The notes beneath the pieces are model-generated. The model ran no database searches. It was not told the origin of the DNA and worked only from the letters and a program-made list of their open reading frames with translations. A stretch of 64,000 nt of DNA from Panax quinquefolius (taxonomy: Eukaryota; Streptophyta; Magnoliopsida; Apiales; Araliaceae): contig CM035164.1 in NCBI GenBank assembly GCA_020205615.1, positions 119,537,363-119,601,362 on the forward strand, written 5' to 3'. A program made the translations under genes and the position numbers. Shown piece after piece: positions 33,156 through 44,100 of the stretch. Numbering within the stretch: position 1 is the stretch's first letter; every line of letters starts with the position of its first letter.

Positions 33156-35953
33156 TGTAAGACCCCGAAATTTTTAAATAAAAAGGAATTTCCTTTATTT
33201 ATTATTTTGAAATAGTAAGGGTTGATTTGATTAATGTGGATAGTTAAGGGTTAAATACGCAAATATTTCAAAATAAGCAAGTGGTTATAAAATATTCATT
33301 ATCGTCGGGAATATTCGTTTTTGGTCGTGGAATATTTAAATGCTTTGTGGGGAATATTAAATGACGGCCAGTAGCGACCATGTGTGGGCCACATAACTGA
33401 AAAGCGATTGGATGAAGAAAGCGACAAATATAAGTTGTTTTTAAATAACTGGCGTAGTTATTACAGAATTATCTTTGTTGGAATACCGTTGGTTAAAACA
33501 CACTAATGTCGCGTTGTTGAGCGATGCACACGGTATTGCACCAATTATTGATTCTTACGTAAGAAGGCACTACTCAATAATGGTTACGATAATTCTTTAT
33601 TCGAGTATTTTATTGAGTTAATAATTCTTTGCGTTGATATTTTATATTCTTTGTTGTTTCAATAATCATTATTACAAGTATTTTTCATTATCGAAGCAAT
33701 AATTCATATTATCCGAATAATATTATTAGATAACATTATTGGCAATGTCTAGAAAGTTCGTCTAAGGAGAGGTTTGGTCACCTAATTGCTGGCATGAAGA
33801 AGAAATTCTTATTGGAAAGCCCCCTCTTTCCAGGAACCGCACTGGTTGTCAATATTGTGATTACGTAATATTATTTGTGAATAATTAATTATTGATTTAT
33901 ATGATGAGAAAAATATTGATTTTATGTGGATATAGATGGAGAAAATTTTTAAAATGACAATTGTTGAAAATTAATATTTTATCTTTTTACGATAAAATAA
34001 TTCATTTAAATATATTATTTTAATAATATATTAATGGTGATATTTTTACAACGAATGTGGGATATATGAGTATACGAGGAGGAAGAGTATTTTTGTTGCA
34101 ATAAATGTTTAAAACATATTAAACATGTCGGTGGACCCCATTTATTGATCGAAATTTGATTATAGCTTTGTAAAATCACCCGTTTGTGGATTTGGTCAAT
34201 TTTATTTGGAATTTGGAAAAACTTTCTTTTCGCAAAGTTGTAGAGAATTGAAATTCCTATAAAAACACGCGAGATTCGAATTTTCTCGATGAAAGGGCTA
34301 TTTATTATGAATTATTGAAGTTCAAGCAAGAAAAATAATTGATTTTGGGAGTTTAAAATATTTTTTGTAAGAAAAACGTTTTTGTTGTAATTGAGTGGCT
34401 CACATGTGTTATAAATGATCTGAAATCAGATTTCTAAGGTGGGCTTGAATATTTTTAAGAAATATTATTATTTTATTAAATTTTCGCTTTGGTGTTCTAA
34501 AGCGTTTTCCTATAAATAGGGTGCTTAGGTTAGAATTGAAAATCACACCGTAAGCTGAAGTTTTTCTCTCTATATTATCGAGTATTCTTTTGAGTATTTT
34601 GAGTATACTTTGAGTATTGCTAGACGGCGGTGCAAGTTCCTTCAAAGACTATACCCGGTATTCTAGCAAGAAATCTTGATCTTTCGAGGTAAGGGATATT
34701 ATTTTTTTTTCAGTAATGATATTATTTCTTCAATATCATTATCTTTGAAATGTTGATCCGAAGTTTTATCAAATTTGGAACTTTTTCATGTCGGGGTTAC
34801 TTATTCATGAGTTCTTATTCATGAGTTACTATTCATGAGTTCTTATTCACGAGTTCTTATTCACGAGTACTATTCATGAAGCGTGAAGATATTTTTGTGG
34901 AATTTCTATCTTTTGGTGTCGGAGTTATTATTCACGATATAACGGACTATTCACGATATCTGAGACTATTCACGATTATACGGTACTATTCAATCATAAA
35001 AATAAAATTTCTTCTTTTCGTCAAAACATCTATTCGGATACTAACTCGATTGTATCCATGTTTTGATCATTCTTGAATTTTACACCACTATGATTATTTT
35101 TGAGGTATTTTTGGACGTGGATAAAAACCAAGTACGAATCCTTAATCCTTAATCCTTGTCATTTTGTTTCTTTGGATTCGTTTCTTTAAAAAAAATATTT
35201 TCATCATCCTCGGTCTTAAATGATGATATTATGGAATATCTTTGGCTGTAGTGCAAAGATGAATGATTTCTTAAGAATATCTTTGGCTTTGTAGTGCAAA
35301 GATGAATGATTTCTGAAGAATATCTTTGGCCGTAGTGCAAAAGATGAAGCAGTGTTTAAATGAACATGAATTAATGATGAATATCTTTGGCCCGTAGTGC
35401 AAAGATGAATATTTGATTCAGATGTATATTGATTGATGTTACGGGGATAAAAGATGAGCGATGAACTTTTAAATTCATACATAGAAGATAGTAGTTTGCA
35501 TTCTCTACTTAACTCTTCTAATGAATTATTATTTCATTGCGAATATTGATTTAAAATTTGTTGTCTATTGTATTCTATTATATTTTTCCTGTTGAAGACT
35601 AACGATAATTTGTTGTATATTATCTTAGTCATAATATTCTTCTTCGAGCTAGTTGAGCTCACCCTTTTCCTTTTTGTTCCATTTTTCTCGGGAGGCGAGA
35701 ATATAGCGAGTATGCAGTCGGGGTATGGAATGAAGGTTTTAGAAAGGATTGTTTAGTAGTCCTCACCATTTTGTAAAATAATGTATCAATAAATGTGATG
35801 AGGATTTATTTGAGTATAGATATTGTCAGAAGATAATATTTGTATTCAAACTCACGCTTTTCTTGTTGTAATAATAAAGTTGTAGTTTTTACGTACCATG
35901 TATTGACAACAACTCGAGAATAGGTGATGTATACCTATTTTGGGGGCGTCACA
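33156..35953 (+). repeat. 5' LTR of the complete R1 element
   Basis: It starts TGTAAGACCCCG and ends GGGGGCGTCACA. The U3 part carries the ggagaggtttggtcacc block near 33765-33850. Downstream of the TATA box are a CT-rich leader, a splice-donor-like site (gag/gtaaggg, GT at 34689), attcatgagt/attcacgagt repeats (34795-34990), four hairpin units (35235-35410) and gagctagttgagctcaccc (35646-35664), which is shared by all LTRs of both families. Confidence 0.94.
34511..34518 (+). promoter_or_regulatory. TATA box of the R1 LTR promoter
   Basis: tataaata in the context ttttcctataaatagggtgc, found at the matching place in every R1 and R2 LTR. Transcription should start about 30 bases downstream, giving an R/U5 part of about 1.4 kb. 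Confidence 0.8.
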
Positions 35954-35954
35954 T

Positions 35955-35965
35955 TAGTATCGAGC
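35955..35965 (+). promoter_or_regulatory. Primer binding site of the complete R1 element
   Basis: tagtatcgagc directly after the LTR matches the tRNA-iMet primer site with one substitution and one missing base. Confidence 0.7.
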
Positions 35966-36122
35966 TTAGGATATGATCTCTGGCGGAGATCGGGGGGAAT
36001 AGAACTAGGAGGAGAGGCGAGTAAATCCTTCGTTAGTGTGTCCTACCTAAGCTTATTTGTTAGTTGGTCGATATATAGGGATATTATGTTATATATTGAT
36101 TTCCTTAATTAACCCTTGTTTT

Positions 36123-37330
36123 ATGACGGTATTTGAGAATGTCGATCGAGAATATTAACAATGGAAATGAGACCGTGGAGATGCTGTACTCACCAACGAG
36201 GAGAGCGTGCAACAGTGGCAATGTTCTCTCGTGTGAACAACACCAATGAGCGAGATGATGAGCGAGGGGATGTTTAGATGTTTTTTGCGATTCATGCAAA
36301 ATCGAACGAGGAAACTTCGTGTTCAAAATCTGAGGAGGAAATGATAGCAATTCACGGGTTGTCACAAACCAAGCGATTCAAAGAGTTGGGACCACGAATT
36401 TAAGGGAAAGCGAGATCCGATCATGGCGGAAACATGGGTCAAACAAATTACCAAGATATTCGATGTCTTGGGATGCACGGAGGAATAAAGGTTCCATTCG
36501 CCACCTTTTTGTTGTTCCGTGGCGAGGCGTATTCATTGGTGGGAGTCGTAGTGAAGCGTACTCCATCCACCGCTTTTCGGCATGTCTTGGGAGCGTTTGA
36601 AGCTATTTAATGACAAATACTTTCCCGAAAGTGTTCAATGTATATGAAGGAAGTGGAGTTCATCGATTGGAACAAAACAACATGGCGGTGTCTCAAAGAC
36701 GAGGCAAAGTTTGCAGAGTTATCCGTGTTTGCACCTCATTTGGTGGAGAATGAGGAGCGTATGACGCGGATGTTTCTTAGAGGTTTAAACCCGGCGATAC
36801 GTCGGATATCTCATTTCTCATAAATTTTCTCTTTATTCGAGATGTTGTAAATGAGGCTCAATTATTAGAGCGAGATAACGAGTACGGCCAACCGTGAGGA
36901 CCACAACCGGGATCGTATTATCGAGAGATAGCGAATGTAGAATAATGATAACTGCGGAGAAAGAAAGCAGACGGATGAGAAATGGTAACCACTCGGTGGT
37001 AATCATGGCCATGAAAATAGAAGAAGCGAGTCGGGGAGAAGATTTAAAAAGAGGAGATTTAACAACGACCATGTGAAGATGATAAAGTCTTGCGAAAGAA
37101 TCGGGTTCTAAGGGAGGAGAACGACCACCCATTATTATATGCTACAAATGCGGAAAAGAGGGACATATCGATCAAAGCGCCCACAATGATTCAAGGTATG
37201 CTATAATTGTGGAAAGGAAGGACATATCGCTCGAGATTATGCGATGAGCGAAACCTAGTTCAATGCCGGGACGGTGACTCAAAAGATCGTTCCGTAAAAG
37301 TCAAAGTCAACGATTAGGGAAGAGCGTTTG
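36123..37330 (+). pseudogene. Gag of the complete R1 element
   Basis: The start is MTVFENV at 36123. Recognisable parts in shifting frames are EEMIAIHGLSQTKRFKELGP, GQTNYQDIRCLG-type residues in a shifted frame, KVPFATF, and MKEVEFIDWNKTTWRCL through EAKFAEL and APHLVENEERMTRMFLRGLN (36638-36823), the retrotransposon gag domain. Two knuckles end it: CYKCGKEGHI at about 37140 and CYNCGKEGHIARDY at about 37199-37240. The last position of the second is Tyr, not Cys. Gag packages the RNA. At least five frameshifts are present. Confidence 0.88.
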
Positions 37331-37379
37331 TTGTGATTGGTCATAATGCGAGGAACCCAAACGAGGTGATCACGGGTAA

Positions 37380-40300
37380 GCTATTTATAAATTCTTGCGA
37401 AGTTTATACTTTACTTGATACCGGGTGCTACCCATTCATTTATCTCTCCCGCATGTGCTCAACGTTTAAACTTGACTCAGGAGAAATTAGACTTTGACCT
37501 ATCTGTGGAAACTCCGTTAGGAGAAACTTTCATCACATCCATCGTTTATAAATCTTGTTTGATTCAAGTTGGCACCATTACCTTTACCGTTGACCTTATC
37601 TCTTTAAAGATACTTGCTTTTGATGTGATTTTAGGGATTGATTGGTTAACTACTCATCATGCCAAAATTGATTGTTTTCGTAAGGTTGTTAGTTTTCATA
37701 TTCCTAACCTTGACCTGTTATATTTAATTCAAGCAACTAAACCATTAAAATCGATCATTGTCATATCTAATCATAAAGCTATTCGTTTATTAAAAAGCGG
37801 ATGTCAAGCTTTCTTAGCCCATGTTATGGATTTGAATAAAGACACGTCAAATTTGAATAATATTCTGTTGTTATTGACTTTCCCGACGTATTTCGAAGAA
37901 CTTCCGGTTCACCCCGAACGTGAAGTTGAATTCTTTATTGATCTTGAACCCTGTACAAAGCCCATTTCTAAAATCCCATATCGAATGGCTCTATTGAACT
38001 TCAGGAGTTAAAGGTCCAACTACTGAGGAATTGTTGGACATCGGTTTCATTCGGCCCCAAGTACATCTCCTTGGGGTGCTCTGTTTTATTTGTAAAGAAG
38101 AAAAGGCGGGGAGTATGCGACTTTGTATTGACTATCGGGAATTGAACCATGTCACCATCAAGAATAAGTATCCTCTACCTCGTATTGATGACTTGTTTGA
38201 CCGATTGCAAGGGCACAATTCTTTTCAAAAATCGATCTTAGATTCCGGATATCATCACCCAAGAAGGCGAGGATATTCCAAAGCGCCTTGTAACTTCGGT
38301 ATGGGCATTATGAATTCTTAGTCATGTCTTTCGGACTAACTAATGCTCCTGCGGCTTTCATGGATATGATGAACAAAGTATTCAAGGAATATTTGGATCA
38401 ATTCGTTGTTGTCTTTATTGATGACATCCTCATATATTCCAAAAGCCGTGAAGATCATGAGCACCATTTGAAATTTGGTACTCCAAAGGCTTCGTGAAAA
38501 CCAACTATATGCCAAATTGAAGAAATGCGAGTTCGGCGAGGAAGTAGCATTCCTTGGGCACGTGGTGTCGAAACATGGAGTATCTGTTGATCCGCCAAGA
38601 TTGAAGCAATACAAAGTTGGGAGCAACCAAAAGTCGGTGATGAAGTACGTAGCTTTTGGGCTTATTTGGTTATTATCGGAGATTCGTGGAAGGGTTTTCT
38701 CGAATCGCTACTCCATTAACTCAAACTAACTCGGAAGGATACAAAATTCGGTTGGAGCGAAGAATGCGAGAAAAGTTTCCAAGAGCTTAAGAGGAGACTT
38801 ATTTCTAAGACTGTTCTAACAATACCATCCGGTTCGGATGGATTTGTTATCTCTGATGATGCTTGAGGCAAAGGGTTAGGATGTGTTCTCATGCAACGTG
38901 GGAAAGTCATAGCCTATGCCTCATGACAACTTAAAAAGAGTATGAGAGGAATTATCCTACTCATGATCTAGAGTTAGCGGCGATCGTTTTCGCTTAAAAA
39001 TATGGAGGCACTATCTATATGGGGAGAAAGTGGAGATATATTCGCACCATAAAAGCCTTAAATATTTCTTCACTAAAAAGAACTCAACACGCAATGAATG
39101 ACGGCTCGAGCTATTGAAAGACTACGACCACACTATTCAATACCATCCCGGTAAAGTTTAACGTGGTAGGCGACGCATTGAGTAGAAGATCATATGCGGA
39201 ACGAAAAGTGCGATGATGTCAAGTATACGACAGAGCCAACTTTAATAGAAAAAGTTAAGGTTGCTCAAGCCACCCGAATCCGGAAATGATGCGTATGAAG
39301 AAGAAAGTACAAGAAGGAGCTATTAGGGCGAGAATTGATGAAGAAGGAATACTTGAGTCCACTCTAGACTTTGTGTTCCTAACGACTGATTTGAAGTACA
39401 AGATTATGATGGAGGCACACAATACGCCATTTGCAATCCATCACGGAAGTACTAAAATGTATCGTGATCTTCGACATACATTTTGGTGGAACAATATGAA
39501 GAGAGAGATTGCAAAGTTTATCTCAATGTGTTTAACTCTTAACGTGTAAAGGCGAGCATCTTGTACCTAAGGGTCCGTTGCAACCACTTGAGATTCTGGA
39601 ATGGAAGTGGGAACACATTACTATGGATTTCGTTACGGGTCTTCCTACGGTTTCTCAAGGCATCAATGCTATTTGGGTTATTGTTGATAGATTAACCAAG
39701 ACTGCTCATTTCTTGCCGATACGGGAGACTTATTCCCTTGAACGTCTTGCTAGTATGTACGTGAATAAGATTGTGAGGTTGCATGGCATGCCTATATCCA
39801 TAGTTTCGGATCGTGACCCAAGATTCACTTCAAGATTTTGGGTTAGCTTGCAAAAAGCTATGGGCACGGATTTGCGATTTAGTTCGGCATACCATCCCCA
39901 AACGGACGGACAATCAGAGAGGACTATTCAAACTCTTGAAGATCTATTAAGACTCTGTGTCCTAGACTTCAAGGGTAGTTGGGATAAGTATTTACCATTG
40001 GTGGAATTCTCTTACAACAACAAAGTTATCGAGCAAGTATAGGTGTGGCTCCATTCAAGCATTATATGGACGAAAATGTCGTTCTCCAATATGTTGGGAT
40101 GAGGTGGGTGAAGCAACATTGTTGGGACCCGAAAGTTAGTACGTATGACTCACCGAAAAGATCCAAATGATTCGACAACGATACAAAGCGGCACAAGATC
40201 GACAAAAGAGTTATGCGGATCTTCATCGAAAGGACGTGAAATTTAATGTAGGGGATCATGTATTGTTGCGAGTTGCTCCATGGAAGGGAGTTACAAGATT

Positions 40301-40690
40301 TTGGAAGAGAGGAAAGCTCAATCCACGATTTATTGGTCCATTTCAAATTCTTGACCGAGTAGGAAATGTAGCCTATAGACTTGTGTTACCTCCGAGTATG
40401 TCTCGTGTTCATAATGTGTTTCACATATCTGTACTTCGTAAATATGTGAAAGACCCGAACCACGTTATTGAGTTAGAACCGGACGAGATAGCCGAAGACT
40501 TAACGTATGAGGAGGTACCTGTCAAGATCTTGGATAGGAAGGAGCATGTCCCTACGCAAGAAAGGTCATACCACAAGTTAAAGTTTTGTGGAGGAATCAT
40601 GCTATAGAGAAATGACACGGGAATTGGAAACGAAAATGAAAGCGAGGTATCCTCACCTTTTCGAAACACCAGGTACGTACGTCAATTTCG
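37380..40690 (+). pseudogene. Pol of the complete R1 element: protease, RT, RNase H, integrase, tail
   Basis: Protease: LLDTG near 37407 with one extra base, then SFISPACAQRLNL and FDVILGIDWLTTHHAKID (37415-38011). [22 protein letters not shown] (38127), [20 protein letters not shown] (38323) and the catalytic box [10 protein letters not shown] (38411). RNase [18 protein letters not shown] then a stop (38874-38925). Integrase: FAIHHGSTKMYRDLRHTFWW and a disrupted CLTL/C knuckle (39420-39550), [23 protein letters not shown] and [17 protein letters not shown] (39578-40042), giving D, D and E. Tail: GDHVLLRVAPWKG to FHISVLRKYVKDPNHVIEL (40167-40607), then EMTRELE and ARYPHLF. The domain order and tail are those of chromoviruses of the Tekay/Del type. 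Every domain is present, but the frame is broken about ten times, so it is autonomous only if many of these are sequence errors. Confidence 0.9.
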
Positions 40691-40705
40691 AGGACGAAAT
40701 TTCAT

Positions 40706-40717
40706 AAGGAGGGGAGG
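40706..40717 (+). promoter_or_regulatory. Polypurine tract of the complete R1 element
   Basis: aaggaggggagg ends one base before the 3' LTR start at 40719. Confidence 0.85.
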
Positions 40718-40718
40718 T

Positions 40719-43524
40719 TGTAAGACCCCGAAATTTTTAAATAAAAAGGAATTTCCTTTATTTATTATTTTGAAATAGTAAGGGTTGATTTGATTAATGT
40801 GGATAGTTAAGGGTTAAATACGCAAATATTTCAAAATAAGCAAGTGGTTATAAAATATTCATTATCGTTTGGGAATATTTCGTTTGGTCGTGGAATATTA
40901 AATCGCTTGTCGGGAATATTAGATGACGCAAGCGCTAGTGACCATGTGTGTGGGCCCCATAACTGAAAGCGATTGGATGAAGAAAACGACAAATATAAGT
41001 TGTTTTTAAATAACGGCGTAGTTGTTACCGTTAATACTGTTGGAATACCCGGTGGTTAAAACACACTAATACGCGTTGTTGAACAGTAGCACACGGTATT
41101 GCACCAATTATTGATTCTTACGTAAGAAGGCACTACTCAATAATGGTTAAGTAATTCTTCGCTCAAAGTATTTTATTGAGTTAATAATTGTCTTTGCGTT
41201 GATATTTTATATTCTTTGTTGTTTCAATAATTGTCATTACACAAGATTTTTCATTATCGAAGCAATAATTCATATTATCCGAATAATATTATTAGATAAC
41301 ATTATTGGCAATGTCTAGAAAGTTACATCTAAGGAGAGGTTTGGTCACCTAATCAAGGCTTAGAAGAAGAAGAAATTCTTATTGGAAAGCCCCCTCTTCC
41401 CTGAGGCCGCTGGTTGTCAATATTGTGATTACGTAATATTATTTGTGAATAATTAATTATTGATTTATATGATGAGGAAAATATTGATTTTATGTGGATA
41501 TAGATGGAGAAAATTTTAAAATGACAATTGTTGAAAATTAATATTTTATCTTTTTACGATAAAATAATTCATTTAAATATATTATTTTAATAATATATTA
41601 ACTTGTGATATTTTTACAACGAATGTGGGATATATGAGTATACGAGGAGGAAGAGTATTTTTGTTGCAATAAATGTTTAAAACATGTTAAACATGTCGGT
41701 GGACCCCATTTATCGATCGAAATTTGATTATAACTTTTTGTAAAATCGCCCCGTTTGTGGATTTCGGTCAATTTCTGTTTGGAATTTGGAAAACTTTCTT
41801 CTGCAAGAAAGTTGTAGAGAATTGAAATTCCTATAAAAACTCGCGAGATTCGAATTTTCTGATGAAAGGGCTATTTATTATGAATTATTGAATTTAGGAA
41901 GCTTCAAATAATTAATTTTGGGAGTTTAAAATATTTTTTGTAAGAAAAACGTTTTTTGTTGTAATTGAGTGGCTCACATGTGTTATAAATGATCTGAAAT
42001 CAGATTTCTAAGGTGGGCTTGAATATTTTTAAGAAATATTATTATTTTATTAAATTTTCGCTTTGGTGTTCTAAAGATTTTCCTATAAATAGGTGCTTAG
42101 GTTAGAATTAAAAATCACATTAAACTGAAGTTTTCTCTCTATATTATCGGCGTATTCTTGTGAGTATTTTGAGTATACTTTGAGTATTGCTAGGCGGTGT
42201 AAGTTCCTTCAAAGACTATACCCTAGTATTCTAGCTAAGAAATCTCGATCTTTCGAGGTAAGTGGATATTATTTTTTTCAGTAATGATATTATTTCTTCA
42301 ATATCATTATATTTGAAATGTTGATCTGAAGTTTTATCAAATTTGGAACTTTTTCATGTATGGGGTTATAATTCATGAGTTCTTATTCACTAAGTTACTA
42401 CTATTCATGAATTACTATTCACGATTCTTATTCACGAAAGTACTATTCATAAGCGTGAAGATGTTTTTGTGGAATTTCTATCTTTTGGTGTCTGAGTTAT
42501 TATTCACGATACGGCACTATTCACGATATCTCAAGACTATTCACGATATCTGGTCTTATTCAATAGAAAAATAAAATTTCTTCTTTTCGTCCAAAACATC
42601 TATTCGGATACTAACTCGATTGTATCCATGTTTTGATCATTCTTGAATTTTACACCACTATGATTATTTTTGAGGTATTTTTGGACGTGGATAAAACCAA
42701 GTACGAATCCTTAATCCTTAATCCTTGTCATTTTGTTTCCTTTGGATTCGTTTCTTTAAAAAAAATATTTTCATCATCCTCGGTCTTAAATGATGATATT
42801 ATGGAATATCTTTGGCCAGTAGGCAAAGATGAATGATTTCTTAAGAATATCTTTGGCACGTAGTGCAAAGATGAATGATTTCTGAAGAATATCTTTGGCC
42901 CGTAGTGCAAAGATGAGCAGTGTTTAAATGAACATGACCGGTGATGAATATCTTTGGCCTGTGAGCAAAAGATGAATATTTGATTCCGGATGTATATTGA
43001 TTGATGTTACACGGGGATAAAAGATAGGCGATGAACTTTTAAATTCATACATAGAAGATAGTAGTTTGCATTCTCTACTTAACTCTTCTAATGAATTATT
43101 ATTTTCATGCGAATATTGATTTAAAATTTGTCGTCTATCAGATTCTATTATATTTTTCCCTGTTGAAGACTAACGATAATTTGTTGTATATTATCTTAGT
43201 CATAATATTCTTTCTTGAGCTAGTTGAGCTCACCCTTTTCCTTTTGTTCCATTTTTTCTCGGGAGGCGAGAATATAGCGAGTAATGCAGTCTGGGGTATG
43301 GAATGAAGGTTTTAGAAAGGATTGTTTAGTAGTCCTCACCATTTTTGTAAAATAATGTATCAATAAATGTGATGAGGATTTATTTGAGTATAGATATTGT
43401 GCAGAAGATAATATTTGTATTCAAACTCACAGCTTTTCTTGTTGTAATAATAAAGTTGTAGTTGTTTCGCACCATGTATTGACAACTCGTAATAGGTGAT
43501 GTATACCTATTTTGGGGGCGTCAC
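40719..43524 (+). repeat. 3' LTR of the complete R1 element
   Basis: Nearly identical to 33156-35953. Differences cluster at CG-rich spots, e.g. near 40915-40940 and 41050-41090, and are mostly indels. It ends GGCGTCAC and the next base is g instead of the expected a. Confidence 0.93.
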
Positions 43525-44012
43525 GATTACATTTAAGTGTAAATTGGTTTGATCTTTGAAAAGGGGTTAAAGTTGATCGTAATAGAGTCACAACCGTAGA
43601 TATCAGATCGGCAGTTAAAGTTCGATGACGACGGTCCGTGTTAGCAAATCAAGCGACTCAAGTGTATTACGCTCCTAATGTCGTAAATACTCGAAGCTCC
43701 TGGTACACAGTAGTCACAACTAAAACACGTTCATTTAATGCTGATAACATATTTGGTATGGATGAGGCGTCGCAAGAAGATGGTTGCAACCCTTTGGTCG
43801 TAGTGTTCCATGCTGAAGATGTGATGAGTACTGATGTCATTGACGTACCTGACGATGGGGATGTGGAGGCAAACATACACATGAATGATTATGTAGTCGT
43901 TGAGGATGATAACGATGATGAAACTGATCTCGAAACTGAGGATGAAGAAGATACCAAATCCGAGAATGATATACACGTTGATTCTGATGGGTTTGATGAC
44001 GTACGTAATTGA
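43525..44012 (+). pseudogene. CACTA transposase, DUF4216 part and acidic tail
   Basis: After the R1 element the frame resumes with FKCK and a frameshifted GVKVDRNRVTTVDI-like stretch, then an open frame to 44012: LANQATQVYYAPN, SSWYTVVTTKTRSFNADNIF, EASQEDGCNPLVVV and a long acidic tail (EDDNDDETDLETEDEED). DUF4216 normally follows DUF4218 in TNPD/TNP2-type CACTA proteins, so both pieces belong to one gene. TGA ends the frame at 44010-44012; the preceding gtacgtaa could also be a splice donor. Confidence 0.8.
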
Positions 44013-44100
44013 AAATGAGCATTCATATTAGTATATACCACATATTGTTAAACCTTACATATTCATAATCTACCAAATTGGTTATTGCAGTAGGATATTC

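Larger units (their letters stand above)
33156..43524 (+). mobile_element. Complete R1 Ty3/gypsy element
   Basis: This 10.4-kb element has two LTRs of 2798 and 2806 bp, a primer site, gag, protease, RT, RNase H, integrase with a chromodomain-like tail, and a polypurine tract. The flanks gttac (33151-33155) and gattac/attac (43525-43530) fit a 5-bp duplication with one change or one extra base at the right. Removing it restores the CACTA frame KKVVT/FKCK. The LTRs are identical over the first ~145 bases and differ elsewhere mainly by small indels, so the insertion is young. It is the best reference copy of R1 here. Confidence 0.95.

Noticed and set aside
43667..43976. Minus-strand frames opposite the DUF4216 part
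   Set aside because: Shadows of the acidic plus-strand coding sequence.
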